Origin: Zychaea mexicana
Lineage: Eukaryota > Mucoromycota > Mucoromycetes > Mucorales > Lichtheimiaceae
Length of the DNA: 63,814 bases
Assembly (NCBI RefSeq): GCF_025766255.1
Contig: NW_026516849.1
Location: forward strand, 1 to 63,814
Direction: 5' to 3'
The notes below the pieces were generated by a model, which saw nothing but the letters and a program-made list of their open reading frames with translations, was not told the DNA's origin and made no database searches. The position numbers and the translations under genes are program-made. Each line of letters begins with the position of its first letter. Positions within the stretch are counted from its first letter, which is position 1. This document shows positions 44,242-61,325 of this stretch, one piece after another.

Positions 44242-47200
44242 TCAACAAGGAGTCTTTTCATTTACTGTTTGACCGCAGTTTTCGGATTTGAGGTTTGATG
44301 ATGATCTTTTTTGGAGACGCTTTTGATGATGCCAATGGTGACGGTGTGCGTTTCCTTCTCTTGTTTCTCCCCCCGCACGTGCTACTAAGACGTCGTCCTC
44401 GTCATCCTCATCATCCATGCGTCGTTTGGGTAAAGGTGGTGGTGACAATGCACGTTCTGCTTGCTGTTCTTTTGTTGTTGCTGTTGTGCCAAGTGCTGTA
44501 GGTGGCGAAGGAGACGGCGATTTTGATTTCGATACCGCCGATTCATCGATTTCGGCTGTAGTAAGTGTGCTCTCATTATTATTAGTGTCAATATTGTTGC
44601 TGTTGCTGTCTTTATTGTGATCGGGTGAGAATGACCGGCGGTGCTTATCACCAGATGGCGGTGATGCCAACGGTGACGGTGTGCGTTTCCTTCTCTTGTT
44701 TTCTCCCCCCGCACGTGCTGCTAAGACGTCGTCCTCGTCATCCTCATCATCCATGCGTCGTTTGGGTAAAGGTGGTGGTGACAATGCACGTTCTGCTTGC
44801 TGTTCTTCTGTTGTTGTTGTAGCTGTTGTGCCAAGTGCTGTAGGTGGCGAAGGAGACGGCGATTTTGATTTCGATACCGCCGATTCATCGATTTCGGCTG
44901 TAGTAAGTGTGCTCTCATTATTATTAGTGTCAATATTGTTGCTGTTGCTGTCTTTATTGTGATCGGGTGAGAATGACCGGCGGTGCTTATCACCAGATGG
45001 CGGTGATGCCAACGGTGACGGTGTGCGTTTCCTTCTCTTGTTTTCTCCCCCCGCACGTGCTGCTAAGACGTCGTCCTCGTCATCCTCATCATCCATGCGT
45101 CGTTTGGGTAAAGGTGGTGGTGACAATGCACGTTCTGCTTGCTGTTCTTCTGTTGTTGCTGTTGTGCTAAGTGCTGTAGGTGGCGAAGGAGACGGCGATT
45201 TTGATTTCGATACCACCGATTCTTCGATTTCAGCTGTAGTAAGTGTGCTCTCATTATTATTAGTGTCAATATTGTTGCTGTTGCTGTCTTTATTGTGATC
45301 GGGTGAGAATGACCGGCGGTGCTTATCACCAGATGGCGGTGATGCCAATGGTGACGGTGTGCGTTTCCTTCTCTTGTTTTCTCCCCCCGCACGTGCTGCT
45401 AAGACGTCGTCCTCGTCATCCTCATCATCCATGCGTCGTTTGGGTAAAGGTGGTGGTGACAATGCACGTTCTGCTTGCTGTTCTTCTGTTGTTGCTGTTG
45501 TGCCAAGTGCTGTAGGTGGCGAAGGAGACGGCGATTTTGATTTCGATACCACCGATTCTTCGATTTCAGCTGTAGTAAGTGTGCTCTCATTGTTATTAGT
45601 GTCAATGTTGTTGCTGTTGCTGTCTTTATTGTGATCGGGTGAGAATGACCGGCGGCGCTTATCACCAGATGACGGTGATGATGATGATGACGATACCGCT
45701 ATTGTTTGTTGTTCTTCTTCATTATTATCCATCTCCTCGTCTGATGAATCTGAATCATTATAATTGACAAGCGGTCCTCCTCTTGATGGTTCAATTGAAG
45801 ACGTTGCATTCGGCGATGCGCTTTCTGCTAATGCTTTGTTTGGCTGATCCTCTTCTTCGTCCGACGATTGGTTATTAAAATACTCTTCTTCGGCCGCTGC
45901 ATCATCTATTGCACTAGCGTCTTGACCATTGCCACGTAACAAGTTATCTCTGTTTATGTTGCCATAGTAAAGTTTCATTGCCTTCGTTAGCAACCAACAA
46001 TGCATCACGCTTCAGTACTATGTTAATGTTGAACACAGAGTCGACTCACCTTGCTGCCTCATCTCCAGCTTCATTTGAGTCATTTGGCTCGATATTTTGC
46101 TCGTGTCGTAACCGTAACATTTCGCAGGTCGTTACATAGCTGATGGTGTCCAGCACCGAACCGTAGTTTGTTATTAAGTGTTCGACCAATAATTTGATGT
46201 TTTCCTGTGTTACCAAAAAATAAGACATGATTCGATTTGTGTCATTTGCAAGAGCGTGGTATGAGAGGATATACACACTGAAAAGCTAAATTTGCTGCCC
46301 CACTACTGGACTTACTCTTCTTATATACTCCAACATCTCAAGACACGCAGAGTTGAGCGCATTGTAGCGGCCATCAGTATCCAAAAGCACTCGTATTGTC
46401 GGTTCGAATACATTGAATTTTATAAGAAGTCGGGTAAACTTGTCGCTTAGGCCGATACAAGTGCGGAATACGCGCAACGCCGCTATTTAATCAAATAAAC
46501 GTGTGAGTCGTTGGATTTCACATTGACAACGTTTTTTTTTTTGCCGCTGTATCCTCTTCCTCTTTTCCTTACCAAGCTTCAGGTGAGATTGTTTGCATCG
46601 ATACAGTTGTGCAATTTTGACAAAACAGTCGGTGGAACGTATTAAAATTCTGCTAAGGAAGCTGTGTTGTCGTATAGCCAAGCAAATGAGGTCGCATAGG
46701 TATAAGCATATATCTGACTGATCTGGAGTGAGTTTGAGTTCTTCTATTGGACCTAGTAACCATTCCGTCACGATAAGTTTTTGATAACTATCCTGCTTCT
46801 CTACTGATAATTGACAAGTAGTAGATAAGAACTTACCATCTAGCTTGATCGGTTTGACATCTACTTGTTCAAACGGACGCAGTAGTAGGTTACAATAACT
46901 TTCGTAGAATACAGTGAGATACATTTGAGTATCAAAATCTTGTTTACGTAGCATCTAAGCATTTAAGATAGATTTAGTAGCATTGTAGATGAGTTTACAA
47001 AGCTCCTGAAACGTTCTTTTCGGGTCAAGTAGGCCACTATCTTGTTACCACCAATTTGCCATTGCCCAAGTTCATCGACGCCTTGATAATTTCTGCGTAT
47101 TGTATCTTTAGACCGGGATCCGTGTTATCGAGTGCAAATCGCTTAAGGACCGTGCCCAAGGTAGTATCTTCAGCGTTTTTTGTTCTCGTTTGTTCAATGG

Positions 47201-49209
47201 TGTATTTACGTAAAAGGCATACGTCAAGCTTTACAATGGAATCAAGGACGTTTGCAGCATGGGTACGCAAAAGCTCATCATCTGCACACAGGGCAAACGG
47301 AAACATATCGAAAATGCCATGTTTGGCCAGCGTTCTAAGAAGTAAAGGTAAGATAAAATCAATCGTTTGAACGCACAAACAAAAAACGAACCTGGCTAGA
47401 GCTGCACGCGCAGCGGTCTGATCCTCCTTTGCCATAATCCAGAGCTGTATTACGAACTTGGAAGCTTCCTTCTTCATTTCATCGCTCGACTTCTCGTCTC
47501 TAAAAATATAAAACAGCTCGTGCAAATACTCCTGGTTCTCTTCGTCTTTAAAATAATTGACAAGAGCAAGGTTGTTGAAATTTATCAGCGAGCGCAGGGT
47601 TGATTTTTCTGAGTCGTCGGTAGTGTTGCACAAAATGACATCGTTGAGATATTGTAGCCGCAAAGTTTGCTGTATCTTGGAATTGACCCATTCATCATGA
47701 ATTGGGACGATCTAAAAAGTGATTGAGAAGTATAGAAAGGGTTTATGCTGTGTTTCTCTTCTCTTGTTGGGAACTATTTGACTGCTTGGATATACAACAC
47801 GTACTGGTTTCATTTGGGAGAGTTTTGCTAGATTTCTTCGATGTGTTGCCTTCTTATCTGGTATCTGCGGATCATCTAATAACGTATGCACATGACAAGA
47901 CAGGTTAAGCTCAGCCACACGTCTATACATACAGAGCACAACAATGAAAGACCAGGGGACTGTCAAAGCTTACATTCAAGTATGCCCAAAACCTCCATTA
48001 TATACTCATCACGAACTACGAGCTCAATAATGACTTCGTCATTCAACAAAACTACATCATAAAAAGTACATAAGGTCAGCATGTATTAAACTAATGATGT
48101 TGTTGTTGCCGCCACGAACGATACAAGGCTTAGAACAAAGGAAACTTACTGATAGATCTCATGATAGTGTACAGCTTATGCAGATCTTCTTTGCTTTCCA
48201 GATCTTCGCATGATTCAAATACGGATAACAGCTTATCAATGTAATTCTTCCGATATAACAAGTCAATTAAAAGGTTACATACATTGCACCCAGCAGCACC
48301 CTGCAACCAATCCACAAAATAAAAGTACTTACTTCTAGTACAATAAACGATGCTAGCCGATCCTTATCTTGTATTGTTCTTGCACTGCTAAGAATACTTG
48401 TGATCTCGTCCAAGTTGGATAGTTCAGGCATGGGAAGCGTAGCTACGTCTTGGGAATCGTTCTTCATCGGTGGTGTTCGATTGCCAGTTTCCGTCATCTC
48501 ACCAACAGCTTTTTTTGTTTGATTGACCATTGTACAAGAGACAGATAGAACGACATGTTTAGACACACGAGATTTCACTTTCTTCACGACTTTTGCTGCC
48601 GTTGCTGTTGTTGTTGCAATTGTTCCGTACCTGTTCTGGGGCGATTATCGGTGGCAGTGTCACATCGTTCTCTTATTAACATGTTCCTGTAATCATTTGG
48701 GCGATAAAAATAAGCTTCTTGTACATCACTGACCCACATACGCTCGCACACTCTTTTTACATTCTTCCTTTCCCTCTTTCCCTCTCTCTATCCCGATAAC
48801 GTGCCATATATAGTCACAATCCTCGCGCGATAAAAAACTCAGTGCTAGTATATTTGCTCCTGTATCCTCAGTCCAAAGAATCTTAGTTTCTAAATGCACC
48901 ATTTTTTACAAATCAAGATCAAATTCAGTCATGGTGGTTCCAGTCATCAAATCGCCCCGTACTTTGTATATCTATACCTTCAAGTTGCTCATAATCTTTG
49001 TGTTCAGAAACCTGCGATATCAAAAGGCGGGACTGATCTATCAAATCTTCGACAAGTATTTCGTCGTGTTCGTCGCCATTGTCTTCGTGTACCGTTTTGT
49101 AGACACAAAAACCAGTTCCTTGATCGTACCAAAGATCTTCACCGATGTATTTATATACATTGCAGAGGACCGACCGAGATGTTGTAGTAGTGGGGGTGCT
49201 AGTTGACAT
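44242..49209 (-). CDS. Serine/threonine protein phosphatase 4 regulatory subunit 3 (SMEK/Psy2), copy B
   Basis: The same exon set as copy A, shifted by about 36.6 kb: PH-like start at 49209-48963, SMEK/Arm region from about 48530 to 46050, and a last exon of 588 codons (46008-44242) with an acidic and Ser/Pro-rich tail. Here the SMEK exon reads YIDKLLSVFESCEDLESKED, which fits the family pattern, and the tail stays in frame through all four repeats. A lost T near 44364 shifts only the last 35 residues or so. This copy is therefore the better candidate for the working gene. It should pair with the PP4 catalytic subunit and PP4R2 in the nucleus for DNA-damage and cell-cycle dephosphorylation, as known for Psy2/SMEK. 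The junction between the PH part and the first SMEK exon (about 48530-48630) is uncertain. Confidence 0.88.
44300..45690 (-). repeat. PP4R3 tail repeats, four copies of about 336 bp (copy B)
   Basis: Four tandem modules of about 112 aa, each with PDHNKDSNSNN, PSPSPPTAL, LSPPPLPKRRMDDEDDEDD and KRRKRTPSPLA. One module has an extra TT codon pair (ATTTTEEQQ), making 342 bp. The modules are nearly identical to each other, so the expansion is recent. Confidence 0.93.
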
Positions 49210-50456
49210 GTTGAGTTCGTAATTTGTTCTTGTTTTTGACAAAGATTGTAGAATGCACACCGGATCGAGGGCAAGGAAAAGAAATATGTTGTGAGAGTAA
49301 GAGAAAAACTCAAAATTGTGTTCAGCTCGCGCAAACCGTTTTTATCTGCGAAAGGAAAAATACTCCCCCCATTTACAGGTCCGTTCTAACAATGCACAGA
49401 TCTTTTGTATCGTAGCGATAGTAACACGATCACAACGAAAGGGAAAAAAATTGCTCGGAGGCTACGAGCCAACATCCTGTTTTTTTTTCACATGAATAAT
49501 ACATCACCCACACATACGCCGAGGAAGTAACACAACGTCAGATTGACTTTGTGTCGCTGCTGCGGATGGAGGTGGCAACAATATCAACCTGAAAAAGCAG
49601 TTTGTATAGATTTATAGTAGTTCCAGGAGGACGCGCATACTATGTTGAAACAGCCATGCTGCTCTTGACAATCTACTTTAAGCTAGCCACATCCATCAAT
49701 GCGGGATTGAGGGATAGGCAATCGATAATTGCCGTGGGTATAGCTTCTATAAGAGAGCGTTTTTTATTTTTGTTACACCACATCACAACGGCCGAGACTA
49801 CCTACAATGTCTCACTGATTTTAGTGAAGACGTTAACTACGACATTTAGCACATATTTACTCCAAATCAAAAACTGATGTGTATCCTATCAACGCCTTGC
49901 GCGAATATACCATTATTTCCAAAAATATCGTTCAACGGTCAATATCGACGCGGTACAAACCCAAAACAAACATCTTTTTCAATATAAACAAGATTGACCC
50001 GAGCCCTGTACAAAGACCCTTTGATCCCTGACTGGAACTTTGCGCTAACCATATCAAATACTGTACATATACACGCCCAGTCATCCTGCTGATAAGATAT
50101 CCGCGGCAAGACATCCATTCTTTACCAAGAAAATACAAACGACATACGCCTATACCTCATATCGCGTCAGTCCATATCGGGTTATAGCCGTACACTGTAA
50201 AATCTTTCACATCCATGATTTACTGACAATCGTACTGCTACTGCTCGCATAAGTGGATCATCCAAGTATAATGTTTCCTTGCTTTACACAATTCGGATGG
50301 GTTGTTTATATGCTACAGTGCTTAGCTGCGTGTCGCGGTAATTGCTGTGTACGCTTTGAAGTTTAACCGCTTATCTTAGTCTGATGATGTCTTTATAGGC
50401 AGTGTAATCAGGTGTTTACCACAGGCACACGTTCAGATTCCGCCCTTTGTTTTTCT
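49210..50456. other. PP4R3 upstream region (copy B)
   Basis: Matches 12629-13875 with very few differences. It contains the same 59-codon frame on the minus strand (about 50118-49939) and the 91-codon frame on the plus strand (49602-49877). A core of it recurs at 53245-53540 beyond the piggyBac element. Confidence 0.5.
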
Positions 50457-53213
50457 TTAATGGATTATAAAGACGGAGTCCAAAATTGGACTTTGAGTCC
50501 AATTTTGGACTTTTTTCGAAACTGTTGGGCAATCTCACGCGTGTAGTTTTTGTTCATGCATTGTTTTTGGCGTCGAGAAGTAAGGTTGGCATGCATATAC
50601 CGGTTTAAACTATTGGGTTCTTTCCAACTCATGTATTTATTTTACTTAGCGTTATTCCTGAAACACCGCAATATGCTGCCTCTTACTGCAATCCAATGGT
50701 TTAAAATGCCAAGAGCTTCACTATATCTTAAAGACAACGCACCTATATCTATAGCACCGCGCTTTTTACAGAAAACAACAGTGTACCAGCGGATTGGAAG
50801 GATAGCACCAGTCGACTCTCCCGGTTATCGCTCTAAGGGGAAAATTGTAAGGTCGGCGTCAGATATCGAAGGAAAACCAGCATGGGCCGTTGTACTGGAT
50901 ATACTGCCAGATGAACCATGCGTCATCGCGGCAACAAGCATACGTTACGAAGGTGTGAAACCTAGGACTGCAACAAGACAGCCAGCAACAAACACAAGAC
51001 CTCCAGGGAGCAGTAATAGCCATCAGCAAGAAGATGATGTCTCACACGATTTTTTGGATGACGCGGTCGACGACGATTCAGAGAATGAGGCGCCTGAAAA
51101 TGCAGAAGCAGATCTTTGCTGGCAAATTAAAGAGGTGGATATCGATACCCGTGTCGTCAACCCTGTATCTTCATATAGAGAAAAAAAAAGATGTTAAATT
51201 TGCACGAAAAAGAAACAGCATCACCTGCACGATACTTTCTACGGTTTCTTCCTGAATCATACATCAAAAATGTTGTGATAGCTGCCATTAATGAAAACGC
51301 GCGTTCCAACTTGACTCGTTTCCATGACATCACCTATTCTGAATATCTCATCTGGATTGCACTTTTTATAATTATGACGACCGTACGCATCGACGATCAT
51401 GACGCCTATTGGCACCAAGGAAGTTTTCCGTTCCAACTAACAATGAGCTTCTCTGATTACATGGCCAAAGACCGGTTCAAGGAAATAACACGAATGCATA
51501 TCTTCACTAAACCGGATGTTGCAAGGTACATTCACTATAGATGATGCTCCAACTTTATTTGGCTAACTAATATATTTGTGCTTGTCATGTTCAAGGAGAA
51601 ATGATGATCCATTGTATCAAATACGAGGGTTTCTGCAAGCTTACAACGATAACTTAGCAGAAGCGCTGATACCAGGCCAGTATCTCTGTGTGGATGAATC
51701 AATGAACCAATGGCTAGGCGCTGGAATGCCGAACTTGATCAAAATACCTCGAAAGCCACATCCTATCGGCCAGGAGTACAAGACTACGGCAGACACGAAT
51801 ACTTGCTGTATTATACGTCTTGACATGACTGGCGACAAATGGGTTCAAAGGCAATTTGAAAATAAATACGAGAAGAAGTTGGTGGCTACAGTATCACGAT
51901 TAACGCAACCTTGGTTTCATTCTGGGCGAACGATAATTGCCGATTCGCTTTTTGGCTCTCCAAATATGGTCCGTACGATGAAAAGTGATAATGGGTTATA
52001 TTCAATAATGCAAGTGAAGAAGCGGCGCTATTATCCAGTGGGCATGCCACAGCAAGATCCGATCCAAGCGATGGGAGAAGAATTTGGCGATAGCATCTGC
52101 ATGCAATCAACTAGTGACGAAGTCTATGTAGCAGCTTTACGTGATATCAAACCGAAAATGGTTATCGCGAACTGCAGCACTACAACTAAAAGCGACAAAG
52201 AAATTAAGCGATACTTAAAGGACACTGGTACCGTTGAAACGATGCGTCGTCCTAAAGTATCTGATGAATATGAAGCACACAAGGGTGCGTATGAATATAT
52301 AGAGTAGAGAAATTCGTAAAGAATGACGAGTCTACTTATTTAAAGCCCTTGTATTAGGTGCAGTCGATATTGCTAATTACCGGAGGAATTATTTAGTCTC
52401 GTTCCATGATGTAATGAAGACGTACCGTTGGGAGATGCGATGCTTAGCTTTTTTTCTGGCTATAGCCGAGGCTAACGCGTATTCAGCATTCAAATATTTC
52501 GCAAATGACACAAAAAATACACTACATACCAGTTTTCGGACTTGTCTTGCACAGACACTATTGCAACATGCACAATCTTTCGGAATGAAAACTGACGACG
52601 ATGTAGTTCGGAGCCTTCAAGACATAACAAACGTTGTACGGCAAACAGGACTTAAGCATAAAGCAAAACAATTGGTTTAACCAAAGAAGGTGCTGGAACC
52701 GATCGCTTAAAAAGGCTTTGTACCTATAATGGCTGCTCAATACGATCTTCTTTGAGATGTATTTGTGGAACTGACAGCGTATATAGTAAATTACGTATGG
52801 TCGGGCATACAGAAAAAAAAATCAATGAATTTTTACATGGTGTTTGCAAAACGTTAATATCTCGTCATTTGTAACATATAGCAACCTGTTATACATATAG
52901 TTTATATAAGCTCGAGCAGTACATCTTGGATATGTAGCAAGTGGCAATTAGCCTGTATTTTAAACCAACTAATATACAATTTATAATAGTCCAAAATTGG
53001 ACTTAAAGAACTTCTTCATAATCAAGGAAAGTTAAAATGGGTATTAAATAACCAAAAAAATAATATCGAGACTTCAAATATTTTTCGTAAATACTAGAGG
53101 ACAGTAAGTCTATGCTCCTGTAAAGCTGGATTAGATCAGTTTATTTTTTTTTCTTTGTCGTTGAATAATAAAAAGTCCAAAATTAGACTCAGAATAGGGT
53201 TGGGACCCATTAA
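50457..53213 (+). mobile_element. piggyBac-type transposon, complete, with TTAA at both ends
   Basis: TTAA at 50457-50460 and at 53210-53213 bracket the element. Both ends continue TGG inward, and both carry related subterminal motifs: GTCCAAAATTGGAC with GTCCAATTTTGGAC at the left, and GTCCAAAATTAGAC at 53174 at the right, plus GTCCAAAATTGGAC at 52989. TTAA target duplication is the hallmark of piggyBac insertion. Length is about 2.76 kb. Confidence 0.8.
50673..52680 (+). pseudogene. piggyBac-type transposase (DDE_Tnp_1_7), one frameshift
   Basis: The first segment (50673-51181) is a basic/acidic N-terminus. At 51181-51189 a run of nine A loses frame; ten A would join it to the next segment beginning MLNLHEKETASPARY. 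A 70-nt intron (51526-51595) and a 73-nt intron (52285-52357) keep frame. Catalytic aspartates sit in CVDESMNQW, TIIADSLFGSPNM and AVDIANYRRNYLVSF, the DDD pattern of piggyBac. The reading frame ends at TAA 52680. With only one slip in a homopolymer it may be recently active or the slip may be a sequencing error. I see no clear C-terminal zinc-binding ring. Confidence 0.8.
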
Positions 53214-53244
53214 AGAACAAAAAACTAAATTAGGTAATAATACC

Positions 53245-53540
53245 CGCACCCCCATCCACAGGTCCGTGCTAACAACGCAGGAAACAATGGCAGATCTTTT
53301 ATAACGTAGCCGACAGTAGCACGATCACAACGCGCTTTATCACACTTTGGAACGCGTTTTTCACCTTCCTTTGTTTTAATTTCTGTGTTCGCGCGTAATT
53401 CTGTTCGCAAAAATAATCGAAAGGAAAAAAATTGCTCGGAGGCTACGAGCCAACATCCTGTTTTTTTTTGGTTTTCACAAGTATCATTCACATCACGCGT
53501 ACAGACGCCGAGGAAGTAACACAGCGTCTGATTGGCTTTG
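53245..53540 (+). repeat. Third copy of the PP4R3 upstream region
   Basis: CACAGGTCCGTGCTAACAA, TTGCTCGGAGGCTACGAGCC, CATCCTGTTTTTTTTT and GACGCCGAGGAAGTAACACA match 12795-12990 and 49376-49570 in the same order, but with more differences and an insertion of about 80 bp. No PP4R3 coding sequence follows. It marks either a further decayed PP4R3 copy or the region into which the duplicated block was placed. Confidence 0.75.
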
Positions 53541-53691
53541 TGTCAGACTGTGTCTGTTGCAATAGCATTTTGACTTGCTGTGCTACTTTTACTACTCAAT
53601 CCTTTTGCTGGAGACCCGCTCGTGAGTGCGTGCAGAATCAATAGCTTTGATAAAGATACCTACTTGTCCGTGCCTTAGGCCTAAATAACGA

Positions 53692-54258
53692 TCATTGTTG
53701 GCTAGGGATGTTGATGGCTGCACTACGCTGAAGGTGGCTATTTCTTAGAGCCACTATGTCTTTCTTGTCTTTGCCATTTGATGCCAAAACCTTGATCCAG
53801 TCGTCATGACAATGTTCGTTACCATAGATACCGTCTCTGTGCTATGCGTATCTAACAAAGAGAAGCCTAGCTACATGGTGCATCATGATATCGTAATGCA
53901 TATCTAGTATATATTCCTTCATAGCCATTCACGGATGCATATTACATGCACTGCGGCTGGTTATGAGTTGCGAAATTAGGAAGGAGCTACAATTGTGCTG
54001 TGTTACATTTGCATGGTATGGATGTCACCACCAAATGAATGGAAACGCAGAATTTCCTAGTAAGCTACCTGACAGTATTATTAGTTTGGTGAGCAACGTT
54101 ATTACACCACCTAAGACATCAAGATAAGGTAGCCGTTTAACAATATCAAACTGTATTCGAGCAGCAGGACAATGGGCTGGTGACAGTTTTTTTCGCAGAT
54201 AGTCAGCGAAATTGGACGACATCTGGCTAATTGGCGTTACAGGCGGCATAGCGGACAC
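53692..54258 (-). pseudogene. Decayed gene: one frame, three internal stops
   Basis: The minus-strand frame from 54258 to TGA 53692-53694 stays in register for 189 codons. It begins with SNFADYLRKKLSPAHCPAAR, then KRLPYLDVLGGVITLL. It is broken by TGA at 54025-54027, by TGA at about 53930 and by TAG at about 53835. Between stops it has ordinary protein composition (ILDMHYDIMMHHVARLLFV, then GIYGNEHCHDDWIKVLASN). All three stops could come from a single C-to-T change (CGA or CAG). I do not recognise the family. Confidence 0.5.
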
Positions 54259-59020
<4,762 letters not shown>

Positions 59021-59407
59021 AGGGGGATCGTCTCCTCTACTTTTCTTGTAATTTCCTTTTTATTAATACTTGATTGTACTATAACATTTGACACATCCAT
59101 TACATATATGCGATATACATCATTGCTGGGATATTGCGCAGCGTTAGAGTGCATAAATGCATGCAATTCTATGTGAAACAGCAAGGATTATTGTAGTTCT
59201 TGTACGCAGCAAGATGATGATACAGAAAAAAAAAGCACATGTTTGAGGTCATGTGAGTTTCGATCAAGGAAGTTGAACCCGAACAAAAAAATTCCCGCGG
59301 AACAATAAGACGCTCTCGAAACAAAATGGGTGCATCTGCCGGCTTCTGTTTCCCTCTTCTTCCCCAACCTTTCATTACTTTAAAAACCTTTTTTTTTCTC
59401 TTCGACC
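59021..59407. other. Intergenic region between GLR1 and the TVP15-like gene
   Basis: About 390 bp between genes on the same strand, A/T-rich, with the 3' flank of GLR1 and a CT-rich leader just before 59408. No gene seen. Confidence 0.6.
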
Positions 59408-60515
59408 ATGGACCGAGTAATGGATAGTATAAGAAACGTGAACCATAGCCTGGTTTTTCGCATCATCAATATCATTGTAGCGTGCTTTATGGTAAGGCTA
59501 CCCTACCCACGCCGAGAAAAGATGCTCACCGCCAAGACTCGACAGCCGCGATACATAGTAATGGGCAAGACTGCTTACAATTATAATTGCTCTCTCTTTT
59601 CCTATACATCGCCAAACGATAGATTATCGGGGGTGTCTGTACGATCATCACAGGAGGTAAAGTGGCAACGACAGGTTCTATCTTGGATTGTGGGACTTGC
59701 AAAGTTACGGACTCTTAACAAACAATGATGGATGGTGAACAACTTTAGGTTTCCCGCAATTCATTCGAGGCATTTACTGTATTGTGTTTGGCGTCGTTGT
59801 GTTTTTGTTTGAATTTCGATTACCATCCATCATCACGCAGCACGCTTCCTTCCTCTTTTCTTTTATCGGCCGCGGAATCTGTACGTATCACCCTGGGGAG
59901 CATTATGCATAAAGAAGTATACGTGGGCATCTTTTGTTTGTATGTATATTAAACTAACATGGTGGCGGCGATAATTTTTATTCATTGCGGCGTACCCATA
60001 GTCTACATATTGTAAGTGACAAGCTTGGCACGATAATGCTTACAAAGAGCTATAAGAATTTAACTGTTACAACTTGTTTTCCTTAGCATTGGATGTATTA
60101 TTCTAAACTACCTACCATTGGCAATCGCATCTGGCGTCATTGTAAGTGGTGTTGAGTAAAACATTGATAGACAGGCAGGAACAGAGCAAGAGAGGAGGAA
60201 GAGATTGCCAAAGAGATCATGATAAAGAAGGGGCAGGTGGATTAAATTGAGAGCGTGAATCATGCATAGGTGGCCGTGTTCGGTGTAGCGTACGTTATAC
60301 TACAATTCATCCCAGGCATCGAGGCGCCTAGTAATATGAAGCGCCAAGCACTTGACGATTCCATGGATGGCGGAGGAGGATCATCCGGAGGCCGAGCCGC
60401 TCAATGGGCCGCAGCCAATGATCAGCCTTATGGCTCACCTACGAATTATGGCCCAAGCGCAGCCGACACAGGATATACTGCCAACGTGAGCCATAACAGT
60501 ACTAGCGTTGTATAA
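59408..60515 (+). CDS. TVP15/COPI-associated family Golgi membrane protein
   Basis: Six exons: 59408-59491, 59623-59656, 59749-59880, a 10-nt micro-exon at 60002-60011, 60087-60141 and 60270-60515, giving 186 aa. All junctions keep frame and use GT/AG. Four hydrophobic segments span the first 130 residues: VFRIINIIVACFM, then GIYCIVFGVVVFLFEF, then FLFSFIGRGIFYIFIGCIIL, then VAVFGVAYVILQF. The spacing and the motif GFPQFIRGIYCIVFG fit the COPI-associated/TVP15 family of small Golgi vesicle proteins. The C-terminus is a Gly/Ser/Asn-rich cytosolic tail. The family call is from recalled pattern. Confidence 0.75.
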
Positions 60516-61325
60516 CTACAATATTAGTAACGATAATCGTATGCATGTAATAGTGATGTTGGCATTTAACTCTCCCCCATACTCTATGTATTTAATAATC
60601 TTCCTCAGTTATTTACTTATACAATAAATGTAAGAAAAACCACGCGAGAAATGAAAATCGGGATACCCATCTCGGGTAGTTCCAAAGTATAATTCAATAG
60701 AGCAGACGACGGTAAAGAAAACTCATTTAACAACTTACAGGAGCAGTAAGATATTGTAATGGTACCTACTGCAGTAGCAAAGTATCACGTATAAATTATT
60801 AAAATCCCGGTCTTTCATGTTTGGCATTAAAGATACCCTCGAATAGGCTATGTAGGCTACAATTGGTATGATTCAAAAGCATGCGGCCAGAGCAAGCTCT
60901 GCATTACAGTCGACCCCCGTTAACGTCAACCCTCAGGGCACCAGCAAAAGTGTCGACCATATCGAGGGTTGACGACCACCGGGGGAATAGGCAAAATCTT
61001 TAACTGCTAAATTTGAAAAGGTATATATTCTTTCAGCGCTCCCCGTGTAGCTTCTTCAGATGAGAACTATAACACACTTTCCACTTACATACTCAGTCCC
61101 TCTGTCGTATCAAATTAAGCACTGCTCTATGTATATATGTATCATACGTCGTTTATTTTAATTTGTTACAATAAGAAAGAATAAACTAAAGTACAATAAC
61201 TACTGCTACTATTATGATAGTTTTGATATTTTACAAGAAGGATTGTTTCCTTCCTTAATGTAAATACAAGGAAAAAGCTATATACCTATCTAAAGAAACT
61301 AACTTTGGATTCTTTTTTGTTCTTT
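60516..61325. other. Intergenic region with a foldback repeat
   Basis: About 810 bp between convergent genes, A/T-rich with 3' flanks of both. It holds the imperfect inverted repeat at 60907-60990. No gene seen. Confidence 0.6.
60907..60990. repeat. Imperfect inverted repeat resembling a pogo/Tigger-type transposon end
   Basis: It starts CAGTCGACCCCCGTTAACG and folds on itself: GTCAACCCTC pairs with GAGGGTTGAC, and the outer CCCCCG pairs with CGGGGG. A CAGT start followed by C-rich GAC/AAC steps is typical of pogo-like ends. No transposase lies nearby, so it would be a solo end or a MITE. Confidence 0.45.

Larger units (their letters stand above)
41552..50904. repeat. Segmental duplication, copy B
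   Basis: The partner of 5622-14323. It is probably nearer the original arrangement: the exonuclease gene continues past its left border and the piggyBac element continues past its right border, whereas both are cut in copy A. Four tail repeats in PP4R3 account for its extra length. Confidence 0.95.
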
